A stretch of 64,000 nucleotides of DNA, from NCBI GenBank assembly GCA_965247705.1, contig CBDFHV010000083.1:154604-218603 (forward strand). The letters run 5' to 3'. Origin of the DNA: CBDFHV01 sp965247705 (GTDB taxonomy: Bacteria; Pseudomonadota; Alphaproteobacteria; Rhodospirillales; CAMCUA01). The translations under genes and the position numbers were made by a program. The notes below the pieces were generated by a model. The model did no database searches. It worked only from the letters and a program-made list of their open reading frames with translations, and was not told the DNA's origin. This document shows positions 1-7,247 of this stretch, in pieces; the first letter of the stretch is position 1; each line of letters starts with the position of its first letter.

Positions 1-638
1 CGGGATTTCTCCTCGATCAGCGGCACCTCGAAGCGCTGACACAATCGGCGCAGCGTCCGGCGAATTGCCGTCGACGGCGCCAGGAAGGCGCCCATGAACT
101 CGTTAGCGCGGAACTCTGCCCAGTCCATCGGCCCGTCCGCCGTGCGGCTGTTGCCGAGATGCTCGGGGCCGGGCGTCACGAGACGGAAGACGTGGCCGCC
201 GCGGCTCTCGTCGCCGAGATCGAGCCGCCCCTGGCGGTTGGCGAGGACCCAGGCCGGGGCATCGAAGACCGCATGGCCGAGTTCGTGCAGCACCGTGCTG
301 CGCCCGAGATAGCTGCGATCCTCGATCTCCTGCATGTTGATATAGATCAGCGCATGGCCGGGCACCGCCAGGTCGTACTCGCAGGAACCGAGGGCCGCCG
401 CTCCGGTCTCGTCCTCGACCGTCCCCTCGAGATCCCAATCGACGGCAACGTCGATGCCGTTCACCGCGAGTCGCGAGATGCGGCTGGCGATCTCCCGGGT
501 GTCGATCCTGGCGTGATGGTCGGGATAGCCGAGTTGGGTGCGTAAGGCGGACGCTACCCGGGCCACGTCGGCCCGGCTCACATAGTGCGGCTTCGCCGTC
601 GCCCGCGCATGGCGGTAGGAAAGCTGGGGTGTGGTCAT
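1..638 (-). CDS. ImmA/IrrE-family zinc metalloprotease (cut by window edge)
   Basis: Read leftwards from the ATG at 636-638, about 212 codons are visible and the frame runs off the window. An HELGHA zinc-binding motif (HExxH) lies near residue 118 and WAEFRANEF, typical of the third-ligand helix of this family, near residue 173. Family members cleave a partner XRE repressor after DNA damage or stress, relieving repression in mobile elements. The start is 4 bp after the stop of the XRE gene, so the two form an operon, and a LexA box lies upstream. What is seen is the motif and the arrangement; cleavage of the neighbour is inferred from ImmA-ImmR systems. The C-terminus is missing only because the window ends. 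Confidence 0.85.
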   Translation of the reverse strand, partial: MTTPQLSYRHARATAKPHYVSRADVARVASALRTQLGYPDHHARIDTREIASRISRLAVNGIDVAVDWDLEGTVEDETGAAALGSCEYDLAVPGHALIYINMQEIEDRSYLGRSTVLHELGHAVFDAPAWVLANRQGRLDLGDESRGGHVFRLVTPGPEHLGNSRTADGPMDWAEFRANEFMGAFLAPSTAIRRTLRRLCQRFEVPLIEEKS

Positions 639-642
639 GCGC

Positions 643-927
643 TCACTCCTTGTTGCCGAGCCTGCGATAGAGCCGCACCACGCTGTGTGCGTGCGGGCGC
701 AGGTCCGGCGGCAGGCGCCGCGCCGCCGCGAAGGCCTCGTCCGCATCGAGGGTCAACGCCTTGCAGATCTTCTGAATGAGTTCGTCCTTGGGCACGTTCT
801 CGCGCTCGCGCTCGATGCGTGAGAGATAGGCGACCGAGATGCCGACCCTGTCGGCGACCTCGAGCAGGGTGAGCTCGCGTTCCTCTCGCTTGTCCCTGAG
901 ATAGCTGCCGAAACCCATGGGCCGCAC
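643..927 (-). CDS. XRE-family helix-turn-helix regulator
   Basis: This 94-residue protein has a Cro/CI-type helix-turn-helix at residues 9-60, with the run LLEVADRVGISVAYLSRIER typical of the fold. It is probably the DNA-binding repressor partner of the ImmA-like protease encoded immediately downstream. The pair resembles regulators of integrative elements and stress-tolerance modules. The target is unknown. The LexA box at 1012-1026 lies 85 bp upstream and suggests SOS control of the pair. Start chosen at the ATG followed directly by the conserved fold (RPMGFGSYLRDKREE). Confidence 0.85.
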   Translation of the reverse strand: MRPMGFGSYLRDKREERELTLLEVADRVGISVAYLSRIERERENVPKDELIQKICKALTLDADEAFAAARRLPPDLRPHAHSVVRLYRRLGNKE

Positions 928-1011
928 CCCGTCTCGTGTTCTCGCATTTGCGCGATTGCCTTAATACGAGTACCATCCTATCCGCCTCCCTGCGCATGTG
1001 TCAATATTATT

Positions 1012-1026
1012 GTTCTCTTTATGTTC
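1012..1026. promoter_or_regulatory. LexA (SOS) box, GTTC-N7-GTTC
   Basis: The sequence is GTTCTCTTTATGTTC, an exact match to the alphaproteobacterial LexA consensus GTTC-N7-GTTC. It lies in the 280-bp gap between the leftward XRE/ImmA operon (85 bp away) and the rightward recombinase cassette (about 180 bp away). The rest of the gap shows nothing else recognisable. An identical-format box occurs at 24246-24260. Confidence 0.7.
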
Positions 1027-1207
1027 TCACAGGCGAACGATGGAGTCGAGTCTCGATCTTATCCTTTCCGATCAGGTCGGTCGGCACCGGCTTCGCCCGG
1101 CGGAGAGCGGGTCAGACATTTTTTTGCCGCCCCTTGTCACAATCCGCCTCCGAAAGTGGCGTTTCTAGAGTGAGCCCCAGTTCCGCGAGCAGCATGAAGC
1201 GCAGGCA

Positions 1208-1402
1208 ATGAACCAAAACGCTCTCGATCCCGATCTGATGAACGCTGGAGAACGGCTCGATGAAGTGGCCGCGATCCTCGCCGCCGGGGTTCGCCGTCTT
1301 CGAGGAAAACAGAACAACGCCAATGGTTTGGGAGAGGTTTCTCTGGACTTGTCGGCGCCCCAGAGCGTGCATGGAACTCCGCAGGACGGAGAAAGACCAT
1401 GA
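1208..1402 (+). CDS. Small hypothetical protein of the recombinase cassette
   Basis: This 64-residue protein has no domain I can name. It is acidic at the N-terminus, with an ERLDEVAAILAAGVRRLRGK helix. Its stop overlaps the start of the DUF2924 gene by 4 bp. Small proteins of this kind commonly precede DUF2924 and large serine recombinase genes in alphaproteobacterial elements, which is the main reason to believe it. Confidence 0.6.
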   Translation: MNQNALDPDLMNAGERLDEVAAILAAGVRRLRGKQNNANGLGEVSLDLSAPQSVHGTPQDGERP

Positions 1403-1830
1403 CCGCACCCATCCTCAAGCAGATCGCCGAGCTGCCTGATCTGCCGCAAGACCGGTTGAAGGCACTCTGGCTTGAGTACTTCGGGGAAGAGCCGCCGTCC
1501 TACCGCAAGGGGTTCCTGGTTCACGGCATCGCCCATCGCATCCAGGAACTCACCTACGGGGGACTGTCGTCGGGCCATCGGGAGAAGCTCGAGGCGCTGG
1601 TCGCAGGGGATGGCGCAATCGGACGCCGCAAAGGCGAGCAGCTTCTCGCCGGCACCCGGCTCATGCGCGAATGGAAGGGTGTCGAGCACTACGTCACGGT
1701 GCTCGCCGACGGCTTCGAATACCAGGGCCGGCCCTACAAGTCGCTCTCGCCGATCGCCCGCGCCATCACCGGCACCCGCTGGAACGGGCCCCTGTTCTTC
1801 GGCCTGCGCAAACACGGTCCACATCCATGA
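1399..1830 (+). CDS. DUF2924 family protein
   Basis: This 143-residue protein matches the DUF2924 pattern: an N-terminal helix, then LWLEYFGEEPP near residue 24, a central basic helical region, and a C-terminal half with GFEYQGRPYKSLSPIARAIT and TRWNGPLFFGL. The biochemical role is unknown. Members almost always sit directly upstream of a large serine recombinase, as here, with a 4-bp ATGA overlap, so an accessory role in recombination or element control is likely. The gene is intact. Confidence 0.85.
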   Translation: MTAPILKQIAELPDLPQDRLKALWLEYFGEEPPSYRKGFLVHGIAHRIQELTYGGLSSGHREKLEALVAGDGAIGRRKGEQLLAGTRLMREWKGVEHYVTVLADGFEYQGRPYKSLSPIARAITGTRWNGPLFFGLRKHGPHP

Positions 1831-3200
1831 CCAAACGGCCGATCCGCAAACGGCGCTGTGCGGTCTACACCCGCGTGTCGAAGGATGAACGGCTCGACAT
1901 GGCGTTCAATTCGCTGGACGCCCAGCGCGAGGCCTGCGAGGCCTATGTCGCGAGCCAGAAGCCCGAGGGTTGGGTGCTGCTCGAGGGACATTACGAAGAC
2001 GGCGGCTTCTCCGCCAAAGACCTCGAACGCCCGGACCTCCAACGGCTCATCGCCGACATCGAGGCTGGTCAGGTTGACGTGGTGGTGGTCTACAAGATCG
2101 ATCGCCTGGTCCGCTCGCTCATGGACTTCGCCAAGCTGGTCGAGCTGTTCGAGGCCCATGACGTCACCTTCGTCTCGATCACCCAGTCCTTCAACACCAC
2201 CACCTCCATGGGACGGCTCACGCTGAACATCCTACTGAGTTTCGCGCAGTTCGAGCGCGAGGTGACCGGCGAGCGCATCCGCGACAAGATCGCCGCCTCG
2301 CGCAAGAAGGGCATGTGGATGGGCGGTACCCCGCCGCTCGGCTACGACGCCAAGGAACGCAAGCTTGTCGTCAATAAGACCGAGGCTACCCTCGTGCGCG
2401 CCATCTTCGAGCGCTTCACGAAGACCGGATCGGCGACCGCCCTGGTGAAGGAACTCGCCGCCGAGGGCCACAGGACGAAGACCTGGATGACGGCCGCGGG
2501 CAAGGAACGCCCGGGCCGGTCGATCGACAAGGGCCATCTCTATCGCCTGCTCAACAACCGGGTCTATCTGGGCGAGGCGGTACACAGGGGCACCGCCTAT
2601 CCCGGCGAGCACAAGGCCATCGTTCCCCGCGCGATGTGGGACAAGGCCCATGCCATCCTTACCCAGAATGCGCGAAGCCGCGGGAACCGGACACGGGCCA
2701 GGACGCCGGCGTTGCTCAAGGGCCTGTTGCGCTGCACGGCTTGCAACGCGGCCATGACGCCCACCCACACAAACAGTCGCGGCCGGCGCTATCGCTATTA
2801 CGTCTGCGTGAAGAGCATCAAAAACGGCGCCGAGACCTGCGAGATAGGTTCGATCGCGGCAGCGGAGATCGAAGGCGTGGTTACCGGCCAGGTACGACGG
2901 CTTCTGCAAACGCCCGAGATCGCGGCCCGCACCATCGCGGCGTGCAACGAGACGGACGGCGACGAGCCCGCGGTCAACGAGCGCGAGGTGGTGGAAGCGC
3001 TGGGCCGGCTCGATGAGGTATGGGACGAACTGTTCCCGGCCGAACAGGCGCGCATCGTAGCGCTCCTGGTCGATTGCATCGAGGTCGCGTCCGACGGCAT
3101 CGACATCCACCTTCGCTTGGCCGGCATCCATAGCCTTGCCGGTGAGCTGATGCCCGAGGCGCCGGACACCGGGGCATCGAACCTCGAGGCAGCCGCATGA
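1827..3200 (+). CDS. Large serine recombinase
   Basis: This 457-residue serine recombinase has a resolvase catalytic domain (residues about 10-150) with the YTRVSKDE motif carrying the nucleophile serine near residue 18. A Recombinase domain follows (about 170-270), then a zinc-ribbon region with CTACNAAM and a later CVKS...C pair, and a coiled C-terminal segment. It catalyses site-specific integration or excision of DNA between att sites. Start chosen at the ATG overlapping the upstream stop; an upstream in-frame extension exists but has no family resemblance. It is followed by a 4-bp overlap with the next cassette gene. The gene is intact, but the third cassette gene is broken. Confidence 0.9.
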   Translation: MTKRPIRKRRCAVYTRVSKDERLDMAFNSLDAQREACEAYVASQKPEGWVLLEGHYEDGGFSAKDLERPDLQRLIADIEAGQVDVVVVYKIDRLVRSLMDFAKLVELFEAHDVTFVSITQSFNTTTSMGRLTLNILLSFAQFEREVTGERIRDKIAASRKKGMWMGGTPPLGYDAKERKLVVNKTEATLVRAIFERFTKTGSATALVKELAAEGHRTKTWMTAAGKERPGRSIDKGHLYRLLNNRVYLGEAVHRGTAYPGEHKAIVPRAMWDKAHAILTQNARSRGNRTRARTPALLKGLLRCTACNAAMTPTHTNSRGRRYRYYVCVKSIKNGAETCEIGSIAAAEIEGVVTGQVRRLLQTPEIAARTIAACNETDGDEPAVNEREVVEALGRLDEVWDELFPAEQARIVALLVDCIEVASDGIDIHLRLAGIHSLAGELMPEAPDTGASNLEAAA

Positions 3201-3444
3201 CCTCGGCGAAAGCGGACACCATCACCGTTCACATCCCGATGCAGCTCAAGCGCCGGGGCGGCCGCACGCTGATCATCGCACCCGAGGGGAGCTCGCCGGC
3301 GGCCAAGCCCGACCAGGACGAGACCATCATCCGGGCGCTGGTGAAAGCCCACCGGTGGCGCCGGCGGATCGAGAGCGGCAAGGCGAAGTCGATCGCCGAC
3401 CTCGCCGCCCAGGAAAACGTAACGAACGTCTATGGACGCCCCCC

Positions 3445-3699
3445 TTGATGCAAGCATTTGTTGGTACGGTTTGGTGCATGCGGTCAGGTGCTGTCGTCTA
3501 TCCGGCCTCATCGATTGCGGCACTTCAGACGCCGCGGGCCTGTATGGAGATACGCGGGTCGGGTCCAAATCGCTTACGCGAGCTCAACCGCTCTGCGTTC
3601 GGGTGCTGGTTTTCCCGACCCCGTCTCGTTGACCGTTTGCCCTTACCCGTCCTCCGACCTGCCCACATCCCCGACGGCTCGCCGCATATCGCCGCCCTT
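3445..3699 (-). ncRNA. Candidate bridge/seekRNA region of the IS1111-type element
   Basis: About 255 bp with no convincing gene lie between the transposase stop at 3700 and the element's end. In IS1111-type elements the guide RNA that pairs with target and donor DNA is encoded in the 3' non-coding end, while the other end here is only about 85 bp. Position is the only evidence; I have not folded the RNA or matched loops to the target. Confidence 0.4.
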
Positions 3700-4209
3700 T
3701 CAGGCGGCGGCGGGAGCCCGGTATCTCTCCTTTTTCGTCATCAGCGCCCAGACGATACGCGCCATTCTGTTGGCCAATGCCACTGCGATGAGCATCCTCG
3801 GCTTGCGTGCCAGCATCTTGGTGAGCCAGGGATCCGACGTCACGCCGCGGCGGGTCGCGTGCCGGACGACAGCCATCGCACCCGTGATCAGCAGACGCCT
3901 GAGATCGCGCTGGCCCATCTTGGATATCTTGCCCAGCCTCGGCTTGCCGCCGGTGCTGTGCTGGCGAGGCACCAGGCCGAGCCAAGCGGCGAAGTCGCGG
4001 CCGCGCCGGAAGCTCTCCATCGGCGGTGCGAAAGCCTGCAGCGCCATCGCGGTGATCGGACCCACCCCCGGAATCGTCATCAGTCGCGCCGCGTCTTCGT
4101 CCCGGCGGGCGCAAACATGAAGCTCCTTCTCCAGACTTTCGATCTCAGCATTGAGCTCCACGATCCGATCGAACAAGAGCTTGCCCAGTTCGCGAACCCG
4201 ATCCGCTAA

Positions 4210-5815
4210 TCCGGATTTGTCACGAACGTTTCTAAAGTAACGGTTTTTGTTGTCTTGGTGGCGTTTTCGGATTGCGTTGAGGGCGCTTTGGCCGGTTGCG
4301 GGGCATCGCGTCGGCCTGGCCGCGTTTCGTGGACGGTTTTGGCGGTTTCGAGGCATGCTGAATGGCGCGCTGTCGCTGCGCGTGACGGGGCTTGTGTTGT
4401 CTTGGCGGCGGTCTATCCGGGCTTGAGCCGTGCGGCGGCGAGATGGAACAGGGCCTTGTCCGGGCAGGCGGTCGATAGATGCAGGCGGACGCGCCGTGTG
4501 TTGCGGATGACGACGGCGCCGATGTTCAGCAGCTTGAGGCGGATGGTGCCGGCCTGGGCGCGGGCCATGTCGGTGCGCTGGAGGGCGAGGCGGCGGATCG
4601 CCTCGATCAGGCTGTAGGCGAGCGACGCGGCGATCAGGCGGAACTGGTTGGGCCACCAGTCGTGACACGAGGTGCGGTCGGCGAACAGGTCGAGCTGCTG
4701 TTCCTTGATGCGGTTTTCCATCTCGCCACGCTGGCAGTAGAGGCGGTCGTAAAGCGACCGGCCGTCGCCTTCGAGGTTGGTCACTACATAGCGCGGGTTG
4801 GCGCCCTTGGCGCCGTGCTCGAGGCGCGCGATCACGCGGCGGCGCCTGGTCCATGTCTTGGCGCCGTAGCGGAGTTCGGCGAACAGGCGCTGCTTCTCGC
4901 CGTTGTGCCGATACGCCGCCTCGGCCGCGGCCATCGCCGGCTCGGCATCCCGGTTGAGGCGCGCGTTCTTGGCCAGGCCGACGATGTAGCCGACATCATG
5001 GCGCTCGCACCACGACAGCATCTTGTGCCGGCAGAAGCCTGAATCGGCGCGCAGGATGATGCGCACATCCGGCCAGACCTCTCGTAAACGCCCGACCAAC
5101 AGGGCCAGGATCGCCCAGGCATGCTTGGCGCCATCGACGTTCGACGGCCTCAGGTAGCTGACCAAAAGGCGGTCGCCGCAAAAGACATAGAGCGGCAGGA
5201 AGCAGTAGTGATCGTAATAGCCATGGAAGAAGCGCCCCACCTGGTGCCCATGCACCGCATCGTCGGTGGCGTCGAAGTCCAGCACCAGCTCCTTCGGCGC
5301 CCGATCGAACGCGGCGATGAAGGCCTCGACCATGGACACATGCGCCGCCCACGCCCAGGCCCGGTCCGCCGCCCGATCAAGCCGGCCGACGGTCGACGGG
5401 CTGGCAAGACGCCGGTCGCGCCCGACCGCCGTCTGCAGCGCCAGGTCGTCGCGCAAACCGGCATGGTCATTGACGTCTTCGTGGCCCAGCGCGATCGCGT
5501 ACACCCGCTGGCGCAGCAACGCCACAAGCCGGTGCGCCACCTTGCCCGCCTGGCGCCCGTCGTCGAGCCGGCGCGCCAAGCCCGACAGCAAGCCGAGCCG
5601 GCGGTCCGCTAAAGCCAGAAGCGGCGCCCCGCCGTGCGACGAGATATCGCCGCCGGCAAAATCCGCCTCGACCCGACGACCGCAACAGCGTGGAAATTCG
5701 ATCTTCGAAAGGGTACAATCCGTCACCGCCGTTCCCCTGCGTTTGACACAGTCTAAGCACCTGAATCATAACGCATATTAGGGGGCGGCGGTGACCTTTT
5801 CGTGAATCTTTCGGG
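4210..5815 (-). mobile_element. IS1380-family insertion sequence with 4-bp target duplication CTAA
   Basis: The element is 1606 bp, normal for IS1380. Imperfect terminal inverted repeats are visible: TCCGGATTTGTCACGAA at the left end, and CCCGAAAGATTCACGAA reading inwards from the right end, matching at 11 of 17 positions including a shared TCACGAA. It is flanked by CTAA at 4206-4209 and 5816-5819, the 4-bp duplication expected for the family. It carries one transposase gene and is inserted in the IS110-family transposase. Confidence 0.9.
4413..5726 (-). CDS. IS1380-family DDE transposase
   Basis: This intact 437-residue transposase of the DDE_Tnp_1 type resembles IS1380 members along its length. 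Recognisable blocks are LVLDFDATDDAVHGHQ (about residue 145, first catalytic Asp region), ILRADSGFCRHKML (about residue 230, second Asp), and QRGEMENRIKEQQLDLFADR (about residue 345, with the catalytic Glu). It moves its own element by cut and paste. The 200 bp downstream of its stop inside the element hold nothing else I recognise. Confidence 0.9.
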   Translation of the reverse strand: MTDCTLSKIEFPRCCGRRVEADFAGGDISSHGGAPLLALADRRLGLLSGLARRLDDGRQAGKVAHRLVALLRQRVYAIALGHEDVNDHAGLRDDLALQTAVGRDRRLASPSTVGRLDRAADRAWAWAAHVSMVEAFIAAFDRAPKELVLDFDATDDAVHGHQVGRFFHGYYDHYCFLPLYVFCGDRLLVSYLRPSNVDGAKHAWAILALLVGRLREVWPDVRIILRADSGFCRHKMLSWCERHDVGYIVGLAKNARLNRDAEPAMAAAEAAYRHNGEKQRLFAELRYGAKTWTRRRRVIARLEHGAKGANPRYVVTNLEGDGRSLYDRLYCQRGEMENRIKEQQLDLFADRTSCHDWWPNQFRLIAASLAYSLIEAIRRLALQRTDMARAQAGTIRLKLLNIGAVVIRNTRRVRLHLSTACPDKALFHLAAARLKPG

Positions 5816-6703
5816 CTAACGACAAACCCGGATCCTCCAGTACCAATGCCAGCCGGCTGACGTGAGCCGGTCCCTGCGGCGCGACGACCCCGAACTCCGC
5901 CAGGTGGCCCCGCAGCGCGTTGATCGTCTGCGTGCGCTGGCGCACGAGAAGGTCACGCGTGCGGAACAGCATCCCACGGGCCTGCTGCTCCGCCGTCTTC
6001 ACCGTCACGAAGCTCATGGTGGGACGCTGTGCAGCCTCGCAGATCGCCTCCGCGTCTGCCGAATCGTTCTTCTGCCGCTTCACGAACGGCTTCACGTAGA
6101 TCGGTGGGATCAGCTTCACATCGTGACCCAGCTCCGCAAACTCCCGCCCCCAATGGTGGGCGCTCGCGCACGCCTCCATCGCCACCACACAGCGCGGCTG
6201 CAAAGCAAGGAATCCGAGCAGTTTCCCGCGGCTCAACTTCTTGCGAAATGCTACCGAACCGTCCGTCAAGGCGCCGTGCAGCTGAAAACTGTGCTTCGCC
6301 AGATCAATCCCGATGATGATAACCTGTTCCATGGACGCATCCTCCTTCGTCGTGGCGTTGATAACACCGCCACCTTGGCACATCGCGATGCCGTCGGGAG
6401 GGGCGTCCACTTCCATCGCTTACGTCTACCGGCTGCTGCCGCTCACCTGTCTCGCCCCGGACCTCGTAGCAGCGATCCTCGACACGAAACTGGAATTGAA
6501 ACCTTCTCTGGCTATTCGCGATTGCACAGCGATTGGGTTTCGAAGCTCCACTAGTTGGGCGATTGCAGAGCGAATTGGTTCCAAACTTTCGCCAGTCTAG
6601 CCTCGCTGCGCTGGAGAAAATTCGCGATTGTTGTCGCATAGAGACCCATACCCGGATCAAACTCGTAACTCTGCCAATGGCGGTTCGGAGGTCTGGAGGA
6701 CTT

Positions 6704-6735
6704 CAAAACCTGAAGGTCGTAGGATCATGTGCTCC
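6704..6735 (+). other. Possible decayed tRNA-fMet attachment site
   Basis: TCAAAACCTGAAGGTCGT matches the anticodon and variable region of the tRNA-fMet fragment at 15136-15180 at 17 of 18 positions; the T-arm part beyond it is only partly similar. It lies about 110 bp before an integrase remnant, so it may be an old att site. The match is short, and chance or independent origin is possible. The remainder of 6601-6846 shows no gene. Confidence 0.35.
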
Positions 6736-6846
6736 CGAAGCCGAGGGGATAAGCCTTTCTCCATAAATTGCGCGGCGGCGAGTGGGTGGGGGTGGCGACC
6801 AAGGTTCTGGCGCACATCGAACACACAGTGCTCTACCTTGCCCGAG

Positions 6847-6972
6847 TGCAATACCGTGCGCGTAACAATTCCTGGGCTTCTCAGTCACACGCACGACCGC
6901 TACGCCCACCTCGCGGCGGATCCTATCAAGCGGGCGACGGACGATGTGTCCGCAAGCCTCAAAAGAGCTTAG
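6847..6972 (+). pseudogene. Tyrosine integrase remnant (C-terminal end)
   Basis: The last 41 codons read like the C-terminus of a phage-type tyrosine integrase: GLLSHTHDRYAHLAADPIKR, where the Tyr of DRYAHLA is the likely nucleophile, followed by a typical terminal helix. The rest of the catalytic domain and the N-terminal domains are absent upstream. It is a dead fragment marking a former integrative element. Confidence 0.7.
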
Positions 6973-7043
6973 GGGTAGAGCCGGTTAGCGGTTGTGCGTG
7001 GATTATCACTTAAGCTAGGGGATGGCAGCGTTCGTCGGCATCG

Positions 7044-7057
7044 TTCAAGCTTATCAA
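7044..7057. promoter_or_regulatory. Weak FNR/NNR-like site upstream of norB
   Basis: TTCAAGCTTATCAA matches the FNR-type consensus TTGAT-N4-ATCAA at 8 of 10 positions. It is about 190 bp before the nitric oxide reductase start, farther than usual, so the call is weak. The rest of 6973-7247 shows no gene and no better site. Confidence 0.25.
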
Positions 7058-7247
7058 TCTCAGCGGTGAACGCCTCCTCATAAGCACGGACGGCGGAGCC
7101 ATTGGGAAACGGGCAGACGCATGCCCGATCCGGTGACATGCTCGAATTGCCAAGGACACATAATCTCTATTTCCATCGACCATAATGTAATCTATTCCTG
7201 GCACCCACAATGCCGAATCCGTTGCTGAATCGCCAAAGGGCGTTGCC

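Larger units (their letters stand above)
3700..6332 (-). pseudogene. IS110/IS1111 transposase split by IS1380
   Basis: The N-terminal part runs from the ATG at 6332 (ribosome site AAGGAGGA just upstream) and shows IGIDLAKHSFQLHG, AMEACASAHHW and KNDSADAEAI, the acidic residues of the RuvC-like DEDD domain. The C-terminal part (4209 to 3700) has the Transposase_20 domain with MTIPGVGPITAMAL and ISKMGQRDLRRLL. Deleting the IS1380 and one CTAA copy leaves 1023 nt, exactly 341 codons with an uninterrupted junction LEDPGLSLADRVRELGK. The interruption is therefore clean, and the gene was intact before IS1380 arrived. Confidence 0.9.
3428..6417 (-). mobile_element. IS110-family (IS1111-type) insertion sequence, interrupted by IS1380
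   Basis: The element carries a DEDD transposase and perfect 10-bp subterminal inverted repeats, TGGACGCCCC at 3433-3442 and GGGGCGTCCA at 6400-6409. Subterminal repeats are typical of the IS1111 subgroup. The exact ends are uncertain by about 5 bp because this family makes no clear target duplication. Without the nested IS1380 and its duplication the element is about 1.38 kb, normal for the group. It sits inside the accessory gene after the serine recombinase. Confidence 0.75.
3197..6600 (+). pseudogene. Recombinase-cassette accessory gene split by IS110-family element
   Basis: The first piece (3197 to about 3427) encodes VHIPMQLKRRGGRTLI and a helix reading SIADLAAQENVTN. The second piece resumes at about 6418 with AYVYRLLPLTCLAPDLVAAI, in the frame expected for the helix-turn-helix-like protein that normally follows these recombinases. 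Between them lie about 3 kb of nested insertion sequences. The tail after AAIL diverges from what I expect for the family and may be decayed. Joining the halves as ENVTN plus AYVYR gives an uninterrupted reading frame to 6600. Confidence 0.7.
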
